Shown: positions 1-11,630 of the stretch, in pieces
How the letters are laid out: each line of letters begins with the position of its first letter
How positions within the stretch are numbered: position 1 is the first letter of the stretch
NCBI RefSeq assembly: GCF_031755915.1
Contig: NC_083389.1
Location: forward strand, 372,001 to 436,000
Source of the DNA: Ziziphus jujuba
Lineage: Eukaryota > Streptophyta > Magnoliopsida > Rosales > Rhamnaceae
Reading direction: 5' to 3'
Length of the DNA: 64,000 nt
Translations under genes and position numbers: made by a program
The notes under the pieces: generated by a model
Seen by the model: the letters and a program-made list of their open reading frames with translations, nothing else
What the model was told of the DNA's origin: nothing
Database searches by the model: none

Positions 1-1467
1 ATATACATATGTTGTTTCAGCAACTATAAATTATACATCTTTACTATTCAAAAAATAAATAAATGATCTATATGTCTTTCTTAACAAAGAACCAACTATA
101 AAGAATGTATAGAAGATACATTTCATTTTTTGATAATTTGTTTTTTTGTTTTCGTATTTAAAATTAGATACAATACTTTTTGAGGTGATGGTTGCATGGT
201 AAAATAATTTAATTACTTTGTATAAGTCTTCAAGATGGTTGCATCAACAAACTAGCTAATAAAATATGATACTAAGATTAATTAAATTGAAAAATTATAT
301 TAAAATTAGTGCTAGAGGAGCTATGGCGTACAAGTATGTGAGGTGTCATGAGTATTGTCCAAGAAAATATATTAAAATTATGAAGTGCCAAAGGAGCACT
401 AGAGTGCATACATGTGAGGTGTGGTGAGCAGTGTCCAAGAAAATACGTTAGAATTTTCTTCCATCTCACACTGAATTCCTTTTAATTATTTATAATATTT
501 TTCCTTCATTTTCATATTTCAAATTTATAATTTTTAAATTATAAATATAAATGAGAAAATATGTTAGAATTTTCTTCCCTCTCACATTGTATTCCTTATA
601 ATTATTTATAATATTTTCTCCTTCATTCTCATATTTCAAATTTATAATTTTTAAATTATAAATATAAATAATTTATCAAATCAATTTTATTTAACATTTT
701 ATACTATTTTAAATAATATATATATATATATTATGAATAAAGATATATTAAAATGATATTTTTTTTAATGAAATATCAATTACATACATACATACCGCGG
801 TTCAGGAACTAAACATTATGTATCTCTATTATTCAACAAAAAAAATAATAATAATGATCTATACATATCTTTGTTAAAAAAGAAAAAACGTAAAAGAGAT
901 ATATATTTTTTTTGATAATTTCTTTTTGTTTTCATTCCTAAAATTAGATACAGCACTTTTTCAATTGATGATTGCATGATTACATGTAAATAAAAATAAA
1001 AATAATCTATAAAAAAATAAAATGATAAGTTATTTATAAAATTTAAAAGACAAATTGGATAATTATTTTAAATAAGTTATTATATTTATTACGTGCATTT
1101 TTTATATGGTTTTGTTAAATTTATAATATATGGCTTTTATTTTTATTTTTCACTACGATCAAATGTAGTATATTACAATTTTTTATTGTAAATTTTTTTT
1201 TTTTTAAATCTTTGCCTGCAAGGTTCCATCCCTGGTAACATACATAAGAAAAATTGGTTCTCTAAATATTTGCAAACCAAAAGATAACAAAATTTAATTG
1301 AAAGATCATAAAACTAATAGCATATATTCATATTATCATGTGACCATACATCTAAATGCTAATTGCATGCATGCATGATTATATATATATAGACAGACAT
1401 AAAAGTAAACTAATACAATATTAACTTAAATATAATATATACAAGCTAGCTAGCTTAATTATATAGT
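1..1467. repeat. AT-rich intergenic repeat, 3' flank of J1
   Basis: No gene seen. About 310-480 holds two reverse-orientation units of the CATGCATG-type subrepeat that is abundant at 18-35 kb, each with a stretch reading, on the minus strand, cactccataatttt then acatattttcttgg. From about 1230 to 1467 the sequence matches the intron and 3' flank of the JIP23-like modules (ATTTGCAAACCAAA, then the GCATGCATGCATGAT stretch), but no exon 2 is present, so part of the J1 module is deleted. Confidence 0.6.
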
Positions 1468-1735
1468 TTTTGACTATATTGTTGCATGCCACAATCTATT
1501 GAATCAATCTTCTATTATCACTCATGCCATCATAAACGAAGCCTCCTAATGAATGAACAAATGATTAATTAGCACTGAGATGAAGAAATGAACGCCGCTC
1601 TCTAGTGCTAACATTTGGTGGGTATGGAACATCTTCAGTACCACCAGATCAATTATGGTGCTGCCCATTATATGTTATAAGCTGTCTGGTGCCATTGAAA
1701 ATTTGGCCAGATGTGAGCAGACCGCGAGTGGCTAT
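1468..1735 (-). pseudogene. J1: JIP23-like exon 1 pseudogene
   Basis: Decayed copy of the exon 1 that is open in J6 (36,505-36,786). On the minus strand the start codon equivalent at 1735 reads ATA instead of ATG. The frame then shows stops, for example CATAATTGA where J6 has ...DWSG, and AATTAATCA in the segment before the glycine-rich part. The frame can still be followed to the region matching QWIVAW, where a TAG replaces the tryptophan codon. The splice donor region is degraded and exon 2 is missing downstream. Same strand and order as J2, about 7 kb away. Non-functional; the family name rests on J5/J6. Confidence 0.6.
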
Positions 1736-3090
1736 GCCTTGGATGTGCTAGCTTAGTTACTATATTTTTAAGTACGTACCAAGAAAATAGCTTAATCTAT
1801 ATGCTTACAAATAAAAAACTCTGGATTCAGCCCAATAGCTAGGTTCGGTAATTAATTCATTTTAGCAAAATTTTCACACCTACCATACATTATAGTTTAA
1901 AATATTGACATTTTTCATGAAATTTCCATGAAATTCCTATTTTTTAAGCAAGTTAAAAAAAAAATAGTTCTTAAGTAGAAACATATATAATTTCTACAAT
2001 ATCCGCTGAAATGTTTGATATTTCTTCATAATTTGCATAGAAATTTTTATCATAATATCCATATCAAATATTTCACAATTTGGTTAAAAAATCCATAATT
2101 TCCAAGGATATTTTCAAAATTTCCATGAAATGTTCATAAATTTTCATAGAAATGTTGGAAATACCTATGAGTTTTTCATTAAATTTTTTTTTCAAAACTT
2201 TTTATAAATATTATTGATAGTTAGTAAAACTTTTTGCAACATTAATATTATTGATGGTTCTTTTTTAACTTTTAATTGTCTTCTAATAATTAGGCAAATA
2301 AAAATTTAAAAGAAAAATCACATTTAACAAACAACCATATTCTTAAGGAAAATTAGTATTACAAGTTACAAATTTACCTATTTATTAATATTGTTTTACA
2401 ATAATTAATTCAATATTTGTGTAAATATTACAAATTAGATAAAAATTATAACATAGCAAAAATTGAAAGATATGCAAGAAATATATTTTCTATAAATCAA
2501 GATTCAAAATTTTGGTATTGATGGCATTTGATATATGCAAACCTAACCCTTAAATAGTCCTATCGATGATATATTAATAATTACATGTAAAATTATCAAG
2601 AAGCTACATATTTTAATTATTACTCCATACATTTCATATTTTAAAATGAGAATAAGAAAGATAGAAACAATTCTCAACCACTCAAGAGTTTTTTATGGTA
2701 TTGAAATGACATTGATAAAATAAAATGTAATTATAATAATTGTTCTTTATATCTTAATTAATAAATAATTTTATTAAATATGTTTTTTTTTGTATTTTTT
2801 ATTAATAATGGTATATTTTTAACTATTAGCACTTATTATTAATTAATTGATTAAAATAAATATAATATACATTGAATATTTTTACAATTTTAATACTCAA
2901 TTTGATAATTAATTAATTAAACAAGTTAAATTTAAAATTTCAATAAAAATTTTTATTTTTTTAAATAAATTTCTATCTATTTCCATAATTTTTTAAGAGT
3001 TTTTATTGATATTTGATAATTTCCATAGATATTTCTATATTTTGAGCCCTCGAAATTTATATCATTGCTAAAATTTTGAACATTGCCACA
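1736..3090. other. J1 upstream flank and AT-rich spacer
   Basis: No gene. 1740-1880 matches the 5' flank of the other JIP23-like modules (CTAGCTTAGTTACTATATTTTTAAG). 1890-3060 is AT-rich with many degenerate repeats of TTTCCATGAAATT / AATTTCCATAGAAAT type. Confidence 0.5.
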
Positions 3091-6000
3091 CAATGGTTCA
3101 CATATGATATAGATGTAGATTAATATATATTTTGCATTTTAATGCCTTAACTTATTTACATACATAAGCGTAGCAAAATAATTAATTTATGCATTTAATT
3201 TATTTATTTTTTTAATTTTAAACTAATGATTTTTTAATTTATTTATTTTTAATTTTAAATTAATGATTTTTTAAATTTAAATAAAGTATGAAAAGTTTAA
3301 TTGCTTTAAAATTGAAAAGCATTAGGCGACGCTTTTAACATTAAAAGCATCACGTATTGTCTTAATCTTTTTAATTTTGTTTAATTTTATGTTTTACTCA
3401 TATGCATATGAATGTTAAATAAATTAATTAGTAATAAGAAGAAAAATAATTAATCCATGCATTTAATTTATAAACTTTAAATTGATGATGTTTTAAATTA
3501 CTATAAAATTTGATAAATTTAATTATTTCAAAATTGAAAAGTATCAAACTACACTTTTAGCATCAAAAGCATAACCCGTTCTGTTAAGTTTTAGTATTTT
3601 AATTAATTTTATGTTTTAATATTATGTATATAAAGATTAAGCATATTAAATAGCAATAAGAAGCAAAGTAATTAATCTATTCATTTAATTTATTTTTATT
3701 TCAATTTTAAATTAATTCTTCTTTAAAATAATAAAATCTTGACATGATTAATTATTGTATAATTTAAAAGGATTAGGTGACATTTTTAATATCAAAAGCA
3801 CAACCTATTTGTCTTAATTTTTTGAAATTTTAATTAATTATATGTTTTATTTATATGTACATAAATATTAAATACATTAATTAACAATATGAAGCAAAAC
3901 AATTAATCTATTCATGTAATTTATTTGCTTTTCAATTTTAAATTAATAATAGTTTGACAAAATTAAATATTTTATAATTTACAATTATTAGACGATGCTT
4001 TTAATATCAAAAGCATTGCCTATTGGCTTAAATCTTGGAATTTTATATAATTTTATGTTTTATTCATATGTATATGAATATTAAATATATTAATTAACAA
4101 TATGGAGCAAAATAATTAATCTATCTATCTAATTTATTTGTATTTTAATTTTAAATCAATGATTTTTTAAATCAATAAAAATTTTGATAAATTTAATTAT
4201 TTTAAAATTGAAAACCATTAGACGACGCTTTTAACATAAAAAATGTCGCTTGTTGTGTTAATTTGTGATATTTTAATTAATTTTAGTTTTTATTGTTATG
4301 TATATAAATATTAAATATATTAACAAGTATTATGAAGCAAAATAATTATTCTATGCATTTAATTTAATAAAAGTTTAATAAATTTAATTATTTTAAAATT
4401 GAAAACCATCAGGCATTGCTTGTAGCATCAAAAGTGTTGCCTGTTGAGTTAATTTTTTGTATTTTAGTCAATTTATTTTTTATTTTACATATATGAATAT
4501 TACATATATTAATTAGCAATATGAAGCAAAATAATTAATATATTTATCTAATTTTTGTGTATTTCATTTTTAAAGTAATTATTTTTTAAACTAATAAAAT
4601 TTTGGCAAAATTAGTTATTTTATAATTTAAAAGCACTAGGCGATGCTTCTAACATCAAAAGCATCGCCTATTCTCTTAATTTTTGAAATTTTATTTAATT
4701 TTATATTTTATTCATAAGTATATGTATATATATATTAAATATATTAATTAGCAATAAGAAATAAAATAATTAATCTATGCTTTCAATTAATTTGTGTTTC
4801 AATTTTAAATTAATGATTTTTTAAATTAATAAAAAGTTTGATAAATTTATTTATTTTAAAATTGAAAAGCCCCAGACGATGTTTTTAGAATCAAAAGCGT
4901 AACCTATTATGTTAACTTTTGGTATTTTAATTAATTTTTTGTTTTAATATTATGTATATAAATATTAAGTATATTAAATAGCAATATGAAGCAAAATAAT
5001 TAATCTATTCATTTAATTTATTTGTATTTCGGTTTTAAATTAATTATTTTTTAAACTAATAAAAGTTTTCACAAAATTAATTATTTTACAATTTAAAAGG
5101 ATTAGCCGATACTTTTAACATCAAAAGCGTTGCCTATTATCTTAATCTTTTGAATTCTATTTAATTTTTTTGTTTTATTCGTATGTATATAAATATTAAA
5201 TATATTAATTAGTAGTATAAAGCAAAGCAATTGATATATTTGTGTAATTTATTTGTATTTTAATTTTAAATTAATCATTTTTTAAATTAATAAGAGTTTG
5301 AAAAAATTAAATATTTTATAATTTAAAAGCATGAAGCGACGCTTTTAACTTTAAAAGCATTGCATATTGTCTTAATTTTTGGAATTGTATTTAATTTTAT
5401 GTTTTATTCATATATATAAATATTAAATATATTAATTAGCAACTTGAAGCAAAAAAATTAATCTATGCATTTAATTATTTGTGTTTCAACTTTTAAATAA
5501 TGATTTTTCTAAATAATAAAAAGTTTGATAAATTTAATTATTTTAAAATTGAAAACCATTAGGCAACGCTTTTAATGCTAAAGGAGTCACCTGTTGTGTT
5601 AAGTTTTTGTATTTTAATTAATATTATGTTTCATTATTATGTATATAAATATTAAATATATTAATTAGTAATATAAAATAAAATAATAAATTTATTCGTT
5701 TAATTTATTTGTGTTTCATTTTTATATTAATCATTTTTTAAATAAATAAAATTTTGGTAAAATTGATTATTTTATATTTTAAAAGCATTAGGTGACACTT
5801 TTAACATTATGTGACACTTTTAAATTAATAATTTTTAAAATTAAAAAAGAGTTTGGAAAACTTAATTGTTTTAAAAAGGAAATGTATCAAGCGATGCTTT
5901 TAGCATAAAAAATGTTGCCTATTGTGTTAATTTTTTTTGTATTTTAATTATTTTATGTTTTATTATTATGTATATAAATATTAAATGTATTAATTAGCAA

Positions 6001-8547
6001 TATGAAACAAAATTATTAATAAACACATTTAATTTATTTATGTTTGCATTTAAAATTGATGATTTTTTAAATTAATAAAATTGTTTGATAAATTTAATTA
6101 TTTAAAAATTAAAAAGCACCAGATGATGCTTTTAGCATCCAAAAAGTCGGCGATTGTGTTAATTTTTGGTATTTTAATTAATTTTATTTTTTTATTATGT
6201 ATATAAATACTAGATATATTAATTGGCAATAGGAAGTAAAATAATTAATTTATTGATTTAATTTATTTTATTTTTTATATCAAAAGTGTCGACTGCTGTG
6301 TTAATTTTTGGTATTTTAACTAATTTTATATTTTATTCTTATGTGTGTATATATATATATATTAAATATATTACTTAACAATATGAACTAAGATAGTTAA
6401 TCTCATTTAATTTATTCGTGTATCAATTTAAAATTAATGATTTCTTAAACTAATAAAAAGATTGAGAGGTTGAATTTTTTTGGAATTGAAAAACATAGGC
6501 GATCCTTTTAGCCAAAAAAAAAGGTGCCTATTTTGTTAATTTTTTGTATTTTAACTAATTTTATATTTTATTGTTATTTATATAAATTAGATATAAAATT
6601 AGCAATATGAAGCAAAATAATTAATCTATTGATTTAATTTATTTGTCTTTCAATTTTAAACTAATTATTTTTTAAATTAATAACAAATTTATGAAGTTTG
6701 AAAGCATTAGGCAATGCTTTTAACATTAAAAGCATTGCCTATTATCTTAATTATTGACATTTTATTTAATTTTGTGCTTTATTATCTATATAAATAATAA
6801 ATATATTAATTGGTGAAGCAAAATAATTAATTTATCATTTAATTAATTCTGGCTTCAATTTTAAATTAATGATTTTTTAAATTAATAAAAAATTTAACAA
6901 CTTTAATTATTTTAAAATTGAAAAACTGCAGGTAAAGCTTTTAGTGTCAAAAATGTCGCCTATAGTGTTGTCTTCTAGCATTTTAATTAATTTTATATTT
7001 TAATATTATGTATATAAATATTAAGCATATTAAATAGCAATATAAAGCAAAATAATTAATCTATTGATTTAATTTATTTGTATTTCATTTTTAAATTAAT
7101 AAAAAATTTGAGAAATTTAATTATTTTCAAATTGAAAAGCATCAGGTGGTGTTTTAATGTCTTAAATGTCGCCTGTTACATTATTTTTTGATATTTTAAC
7201 AATTTTATATTTTATTCATATATTTATAAATATTAAATGTATTAATTAGGAATATAAAACAAAATATTTAATCTATTCATTTAATATATTTACATTTCAA
7301 TTATAAATTAATAAAAGCTCGATAAAATCAATTATTTTATAATTTGAAAGGATTGAGGGACGCTTTTAATGTAAAAAAATGTCATCTATTGCCTTAAATT
7401 TTGGAATTTCAATTAATTTTATATTTTATCCATATGTATGTAAATATTAAATAAATTAGTTAGCAATATGAAGCAAAATTAATTAATCTATGCATTTAAT
7501 TTATTTGTAATTTAATTTTAAATTGATAATTTTTTAAATAAATAAAAAGTTTGAGAAGTTTAATTGTTTTAAAATTGAAAAGCATTAGACGACGCTTTTA
7601 GCATCAAAAGTATTGCCTCTTGTGTTATTAAAAGGATTCAGGGATGCTTTTAACATCAAAAAAGGTTGCATGTTATGTCAACTTTTTATATTTTAACTAT
7701 TTTTATGTTTTAATATTATATATATTAATATTAAGTATATTAAATTGAAGCAAAATAATTAACATATTCATTTAATTTATTTGTGTTTCAATTTTAAATT
7801 AATTATTTTTAAGTTATTTTGACAAAAATAATTATTTCAAAATTGAAAATTATCAGTTGAAGCTTTTAGCATTAAAACCATCATCTTTTGTATTAATTTT
7901 TGTTATCTTAAATAATTTTATGTTTTACTATTTACGTATATTAAAATTAGCAATATGAAGCAAAATAATTAATTTATTGATTTAATTTATTTGTCTTTCA
8001 ATTTTAAACTAATTATTTTTAAGTTAATAAAAAGTTTGACAAGTTTAATTGTTTTAAAATTGAAAAACATCAGGCAACGCTTTTAACATCGAAAGCATTG
8101 CATATTATCTTAATTCTTGAAATTTTATTTAATTTTGTGTTTCATTCATATGTATATAAATATTAAATATATTAATTAGTAATTTGAAGCAAAATAATTA
8201 ATTTATGCATTTAATTAATTTGTGTTCCAATTTTAAATTAATAATAAGTTTGACAAATTTAATTATTTAAAACTTGAAAAGCAATAGGTGAAGCTTTCAG
8301 TGTCAAAAGCATTGCTTATTGGATTATCTTCAAGCATTTTAATTAATTTTATGTTTTAATATTATGTATAAAAATATTAAGCATATTAAATAAAAATATA
8401 AAGCAAAGTAATTAATCTAATGATTTAATTTACTTGTATTTCATTTTGAAATTAATTAAAAGTTTGAAAAATTTAATTATTTTAAAATTGAAGAGCATCA
8501 GGTGGCAGTTTTAACGTCAAAAGCATCGCTTGTTGCATTAATTTTTT
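3091..8547. repeat. Tandem array, about 24 x 220 bp, with internal hairpin
   Basis: A unit of roughly 205-240 bp recurs, judged by the landmark ATTAATTTTATGTTTTA near 3380, 3605, 3835, 4050, 4695, 5390, 5620, 6985, 7420, 7915, 8135, 8345 and others; some units are shortened or fused. Each unit contains ATTAATTAGCAATATGAAGC, AAAATAATTAATCTAT and a hairpin core. The cleanest hairpin is at 4638-4669: arms AGGCGATGCTT and AAGCATCGCCT, 11 bp and perfect, with a 10-base loop. Units are diverged. No reading frame spans the array. It ends abruptly inside the 3' end of J2 exon 1, so it arose in or inserted into the JIP module. Confidence 0.85.
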
Positions 8548-8819
8548 GAGACATTAGCTATATTGTCCCATGCCACCATCCATTGAATCTGTCTTCCATT
8601 ATCATTCATGCGATCATAGACGAAACCCCCTGATGAGTGAACAAGGGATTCATTAGCTCTAAGATGAAGAAACGAATGCTGTTCTTCAATGGCAACATTT
8701 GGTGGGTATGGAACATTTCCAGTGCCACAAGACCAATCATGGTGCTGTCCCTTATACTTTATAATCTATCTAATGCCATTGAAAATTTGGTCAGATGTGA
8801 ACAAACCACCAGTGGCCAT
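8548..8819 (-). pseudogene. J2: JIP23-like exon 1 pseudogene
   Basis: Minus-strand exon 1 with an intact ATG at 8819, opening MATGGLFTSDQIFNGIR and then a TAG stop at codon 18. Past the stop the frame still reads HHDWSC, NVPYPPNV, HSFLHLRANESLVHSSGGFVY and IQWMVAWDN (short blocks, read in one frame), so family homology is clear. The 3' end of the exon is cut at about 8548 by the 220-bp tandem array; no donor site or exon 2 remains. Upstream on the minus strand lie the conserved flank and an (AC)n(AT)n microsatellite. Non-functional. Confidence 0.65.
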
Positions 8820-9028
8820 ACCTTGGATCTACTAGCTTAGTTACTATATTTTTAAGTGCGTACCAAAGAAAATAATTCAATTGTTCATTGTCTGTCAAAA
8901 CTACATATCTACATATATATATATAGAAAATTTTTGCTGGTGCTACGCATCAGGCATGAGCAAGGCATGTGACATATAACTATAAATATGTGGAAGAACA
9001 AGTAATTGGGCATTAATTACTGCATCAA

Positions 9029-9033
<5 letters not shown>

Positions 9034-9090
<57 letters not shown>

Positions 9091-9091
9091 T
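9034..9091. repeat. Microsatellite (AC)n(AT)n upstream of J2
   Basis: Uninterrupted AC dinucleotides followed by AT dinucleotides. The same compound microsatellite sits at the equivalent place, roughly 200-300 bp upstream of the start, in J4 (about 19,827), J5 (about 29,165), the orphan flank at 35,570 and J6 (about 37,005). It is therefore part of the duplicated module. Confidence 0.9.
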
Positions 9092-10760
9092 ATTGTATAT
9101 GCTTACAAATAAAAAAACTCTAGATTCGCCCAGTAACTAGGTTGGGTAATTAATCATTTCAGCAAAATTTCCAAACCTTTTATACATCATAGTTTAAATT
9201 TACAATTAAAAAATTTTCCATTATCTTAAATAGGTTATATTATATTTATTACGTGGATTTTTAATATGGTTTTCATGAATTTAAAATATATGGTTTTTGT
9301 TTTGTTTTGTTTTTTTTTTTTTTCGTGTTACAATTAAATGTTGTATTTTACAATTTTTTATCGTAAATTTGTTTTTTTTTTTTTTTAAATCTTGGCCGGC
9401 ATAGCTCCACCCTTTATTACATACATAAAAGGAAATGGTTCTTTAAATATTTGCAGACCAAAGGATAATACAATTTAACAATATTTCATTTCAATTACCA
9501 TAGTATATCATAAAAGTAACATAAACTCGCCATATTATAAACTATAATGGTACCGACCACGCATACAAACATACATATTCATTATTATTGCATAAGTTAG
9601 GCATCCTCAACATACGATTAAGTTGACATAAAAGGCCATGATAATATGCATATCATGGTATTTTATATTATTTTTAAACAAATATTATACATACTGTGAA
9701 TAAAAATAAACTAAAATAATATATTTTTTACTAAAATATCAATTATATATATAGTCCACTGTTTCAACAACTATACGTATTTCTTATCATATAACCAACT
9801 ATAAAAAACATATGAAAGATATACTTCATTTTTTTATATCTTTTTTTTTTTTTTTAGTTGACGTTGCATGGTAAAATAATTTAATTACTTTGTATAAATT
9901 CTTGGGATGGTTGCATCGACAAATTAGCTAATGAAATATGATGCTAAAATTAATTAAATTGAAAACTTATATTAAAATTGGTACCAGATGAGCAGTGGAG
10001 TGCATGCATGTGAGGTGTGGTGAGTAGTGTCCAAAAAAATATGTTAAAATTATGGCGTGCTAGAGGAGCAGTGGAGTGCATGCATGTGAGGTGTGGTGAT
10101 TATCCATGAAAATATGTTATAACAATTTCTCCTTAATGCTCATAGTTCAAATTTATAATTTTTAAATTATAAATATAAATAATTTATCAATTGAATCAAT
10201 TTTATTTAACATTTCATATTATTTTAAACAAATAAAAATATATATATATATATTATAAATAAAAATATATTAAAAATAATATCATTTTTAATGAAATATC
10301 AATTTCATACATATATACAATGGTCCAAGAACTAAAAATTATGCACTCCTATTATTCAAAAAAAAAAAAAATAAATATCTATACATCTTTGTTAACAAAG
10401 AAAAAATGTGTAGAAGATATATTTTACTTTTTGATAATTGTTTTTTTTTTTTCATATCTAAAATTAGATACAGTACTTTTTTAATTGATGATTGCATGAT
10501 TAAATAAATTTAATTACTTTGTATAAGTTTTCGAGATAGTTGCATCCACAAATTAGCTAATAAAATATGATACTAAGATTAATTAGATTAAAAAAATTTT
10601 GTTCGCTCTAGAGCACTACAAACTCTTTAGTACTTCTTTTATTCTTATCATGAGCAATAAGTTAGAATTTTCTTCCGTCTTACATTGTGTTTCTTTTAAT
10701 TATTTAAAATAAATTTTCCTTTTAGTTCACTATTTTAAATTTATAATTTTTAAATTATAA
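9092..10760. repeat. Module 5' flank and CATGCATG subrepeats
   Basis: No gene. 9100-9660 matches the far 5' flank of the JIP23-like modules (minus orientation). 9960-10,110 contains two reverse units of the CATGCATG subrepeat (GAGCAGTGGAGTGCATGCATG). 10,600-10,650 matches the GAGCACTACAAACTCTTTAG-type segment found before the arrays elsewhere. Confidence 0.6.
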
Positions 10761-10881
10761 CACCAGCTAGCGTTGAATGGAATGTAATAAAACAAAATCT
10801 GCCTCTCAATCACAACTCTAGCAGCTATGATGGATACTTGGCCCATATTTCGATTATTGATGGCAATTTCCCTAAAACTCA
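10761..10881 (+). pseudogene. J3: JIP23-like exon 2, 5' part (split by copia)
   Basis: Plus-strand exon-2 fragment. It reads WNVIKQNLPLNHNSSSYDG, then YLAHISIIDGNFPK, aligning block for block with J6 exon 2 (WDVIKQKLPLNQNSSSYDG, then CFTHVSITNGNFPE). The 5' end of the exon and the whole of exon 1 are missing. The exon stops at ACTCA (10,877-10,881), the left target-site duplicate of the Ty1/copia element, and resumes at 17,183. Non-functional; it dates the copia insertion as later than the duplication of the gene family. Confidence 0.75.
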
Positions 10882-11231
10882 TGATAAAGAAGAAGAGATG
10901 TCAAATACAGACATATCCACTGCATCCATTGCATCAATGTCATTCACTGCCACGATTTTTCAATCATCAAAAAAGCAACTTTCACTTTCTAAGTCAAGAG
11001 ATTTCTCATATTGCAAGACTTGCAAGATTTCCATTGACAAAAAATGCCTTTAAGACAATAGTTGACCTCTTTTAATATTTTTGAATTTTGTCTAATATAG
11101 GAAGATGTAATTAGCTTTCATCTTAATCATAACTTCCTTCTTTGCTCAAAATCGCACCTCTATAAATTCTCTCCATTCTGTAAAGTTTACATACAAGAAA
11201 TAATACACATAGTTGGTTATTACCTTCTTCA
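10882..11231 (+). repeat. 5' LTR of the copia element
   Basis: 350 bp, starting TGATAAAGAAGAAGAG and ending CCTTCTTCA, so with the usual TG...CA ends. It matches the 3' LTR at 16,869-17,182, including TTGCAAGACTTGCAAGATTT and AAAAATGCCTTTAAGACA. A putative TATA region is CTCTATAAATTC near 11,158. Confidence 0.9.
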
Positions 11232-11243
11232 TGGTATCAGAGC
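11232..11243 (+). other. Primer-binding site (initiator Met-tRNA)
   Basis: TGGTATCAGAGC directly after the 5' LTR. This is the standard primer-binding site of plant Ty1/copia elements, complementary to the 3' end of initiator methionine tRNA. Confidence 0.95.
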
Positions 11244-11264
11244 ATTATTCACACATACCACTAT

Positions 11265-11630
11265 TATGGATTCTCAAAACGAATTTCTTCATAGCCAAGT
11301 ACGAGCACCAAAGCTTTTGTTCCACAAGAACCCATCATAGTCGTTCAATCTTTTCACCAGTGTACCAATTTGATTTCAATCAAATTGAATGCCCTAAACT
11401 TTCTCTTTTATCATTTAGTTTCTCTTTTATCTAATTTAATGGATAAGTTTATTTTGGACAACGTGGTCGTGGAAGAAGTCGTAGAGATCATGGTGGTGGC
11501 CATTTCAATTCAAAAGGAAAAGGCTTTAGTCCAGTAGGGAACTTCTCTGAAACCAAGAAACCAAAAATCAAAACCAATATTGAGGGCAATTCTGGATGAA
11601 ATAGTAAAGGTAAAATTATTTGTCAAATAT
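11265..11630 (+). pseudogene. copia gag remnant, cut before the zinc knuckle
   Basis: An ATG at 11,265 opens MDSQNEFLHSQVRAPKL, then stops follow. A later segment in another frame reads GQRGRGRSRRDHGGGHFNSK, a basic RG-rich stretch typical of the C-terminal nucleocapsid part of copia Gag. It continues to SKGKIICQI, where family members go on into the CCHC zinc knuckle. The knuckle is interrupted exactly at CQI by the CACTA-like insertion at 11,631. Most of the middle of gag is deleted. Non-functional. Confidence 0.65.

Noticed and set aside
3091..8547. CRISPR-like array
   Set aside because: Units are tandem and diverged throughout; no short conserved repeat with unique equal-length spacers, and the genome is eukaryotic.
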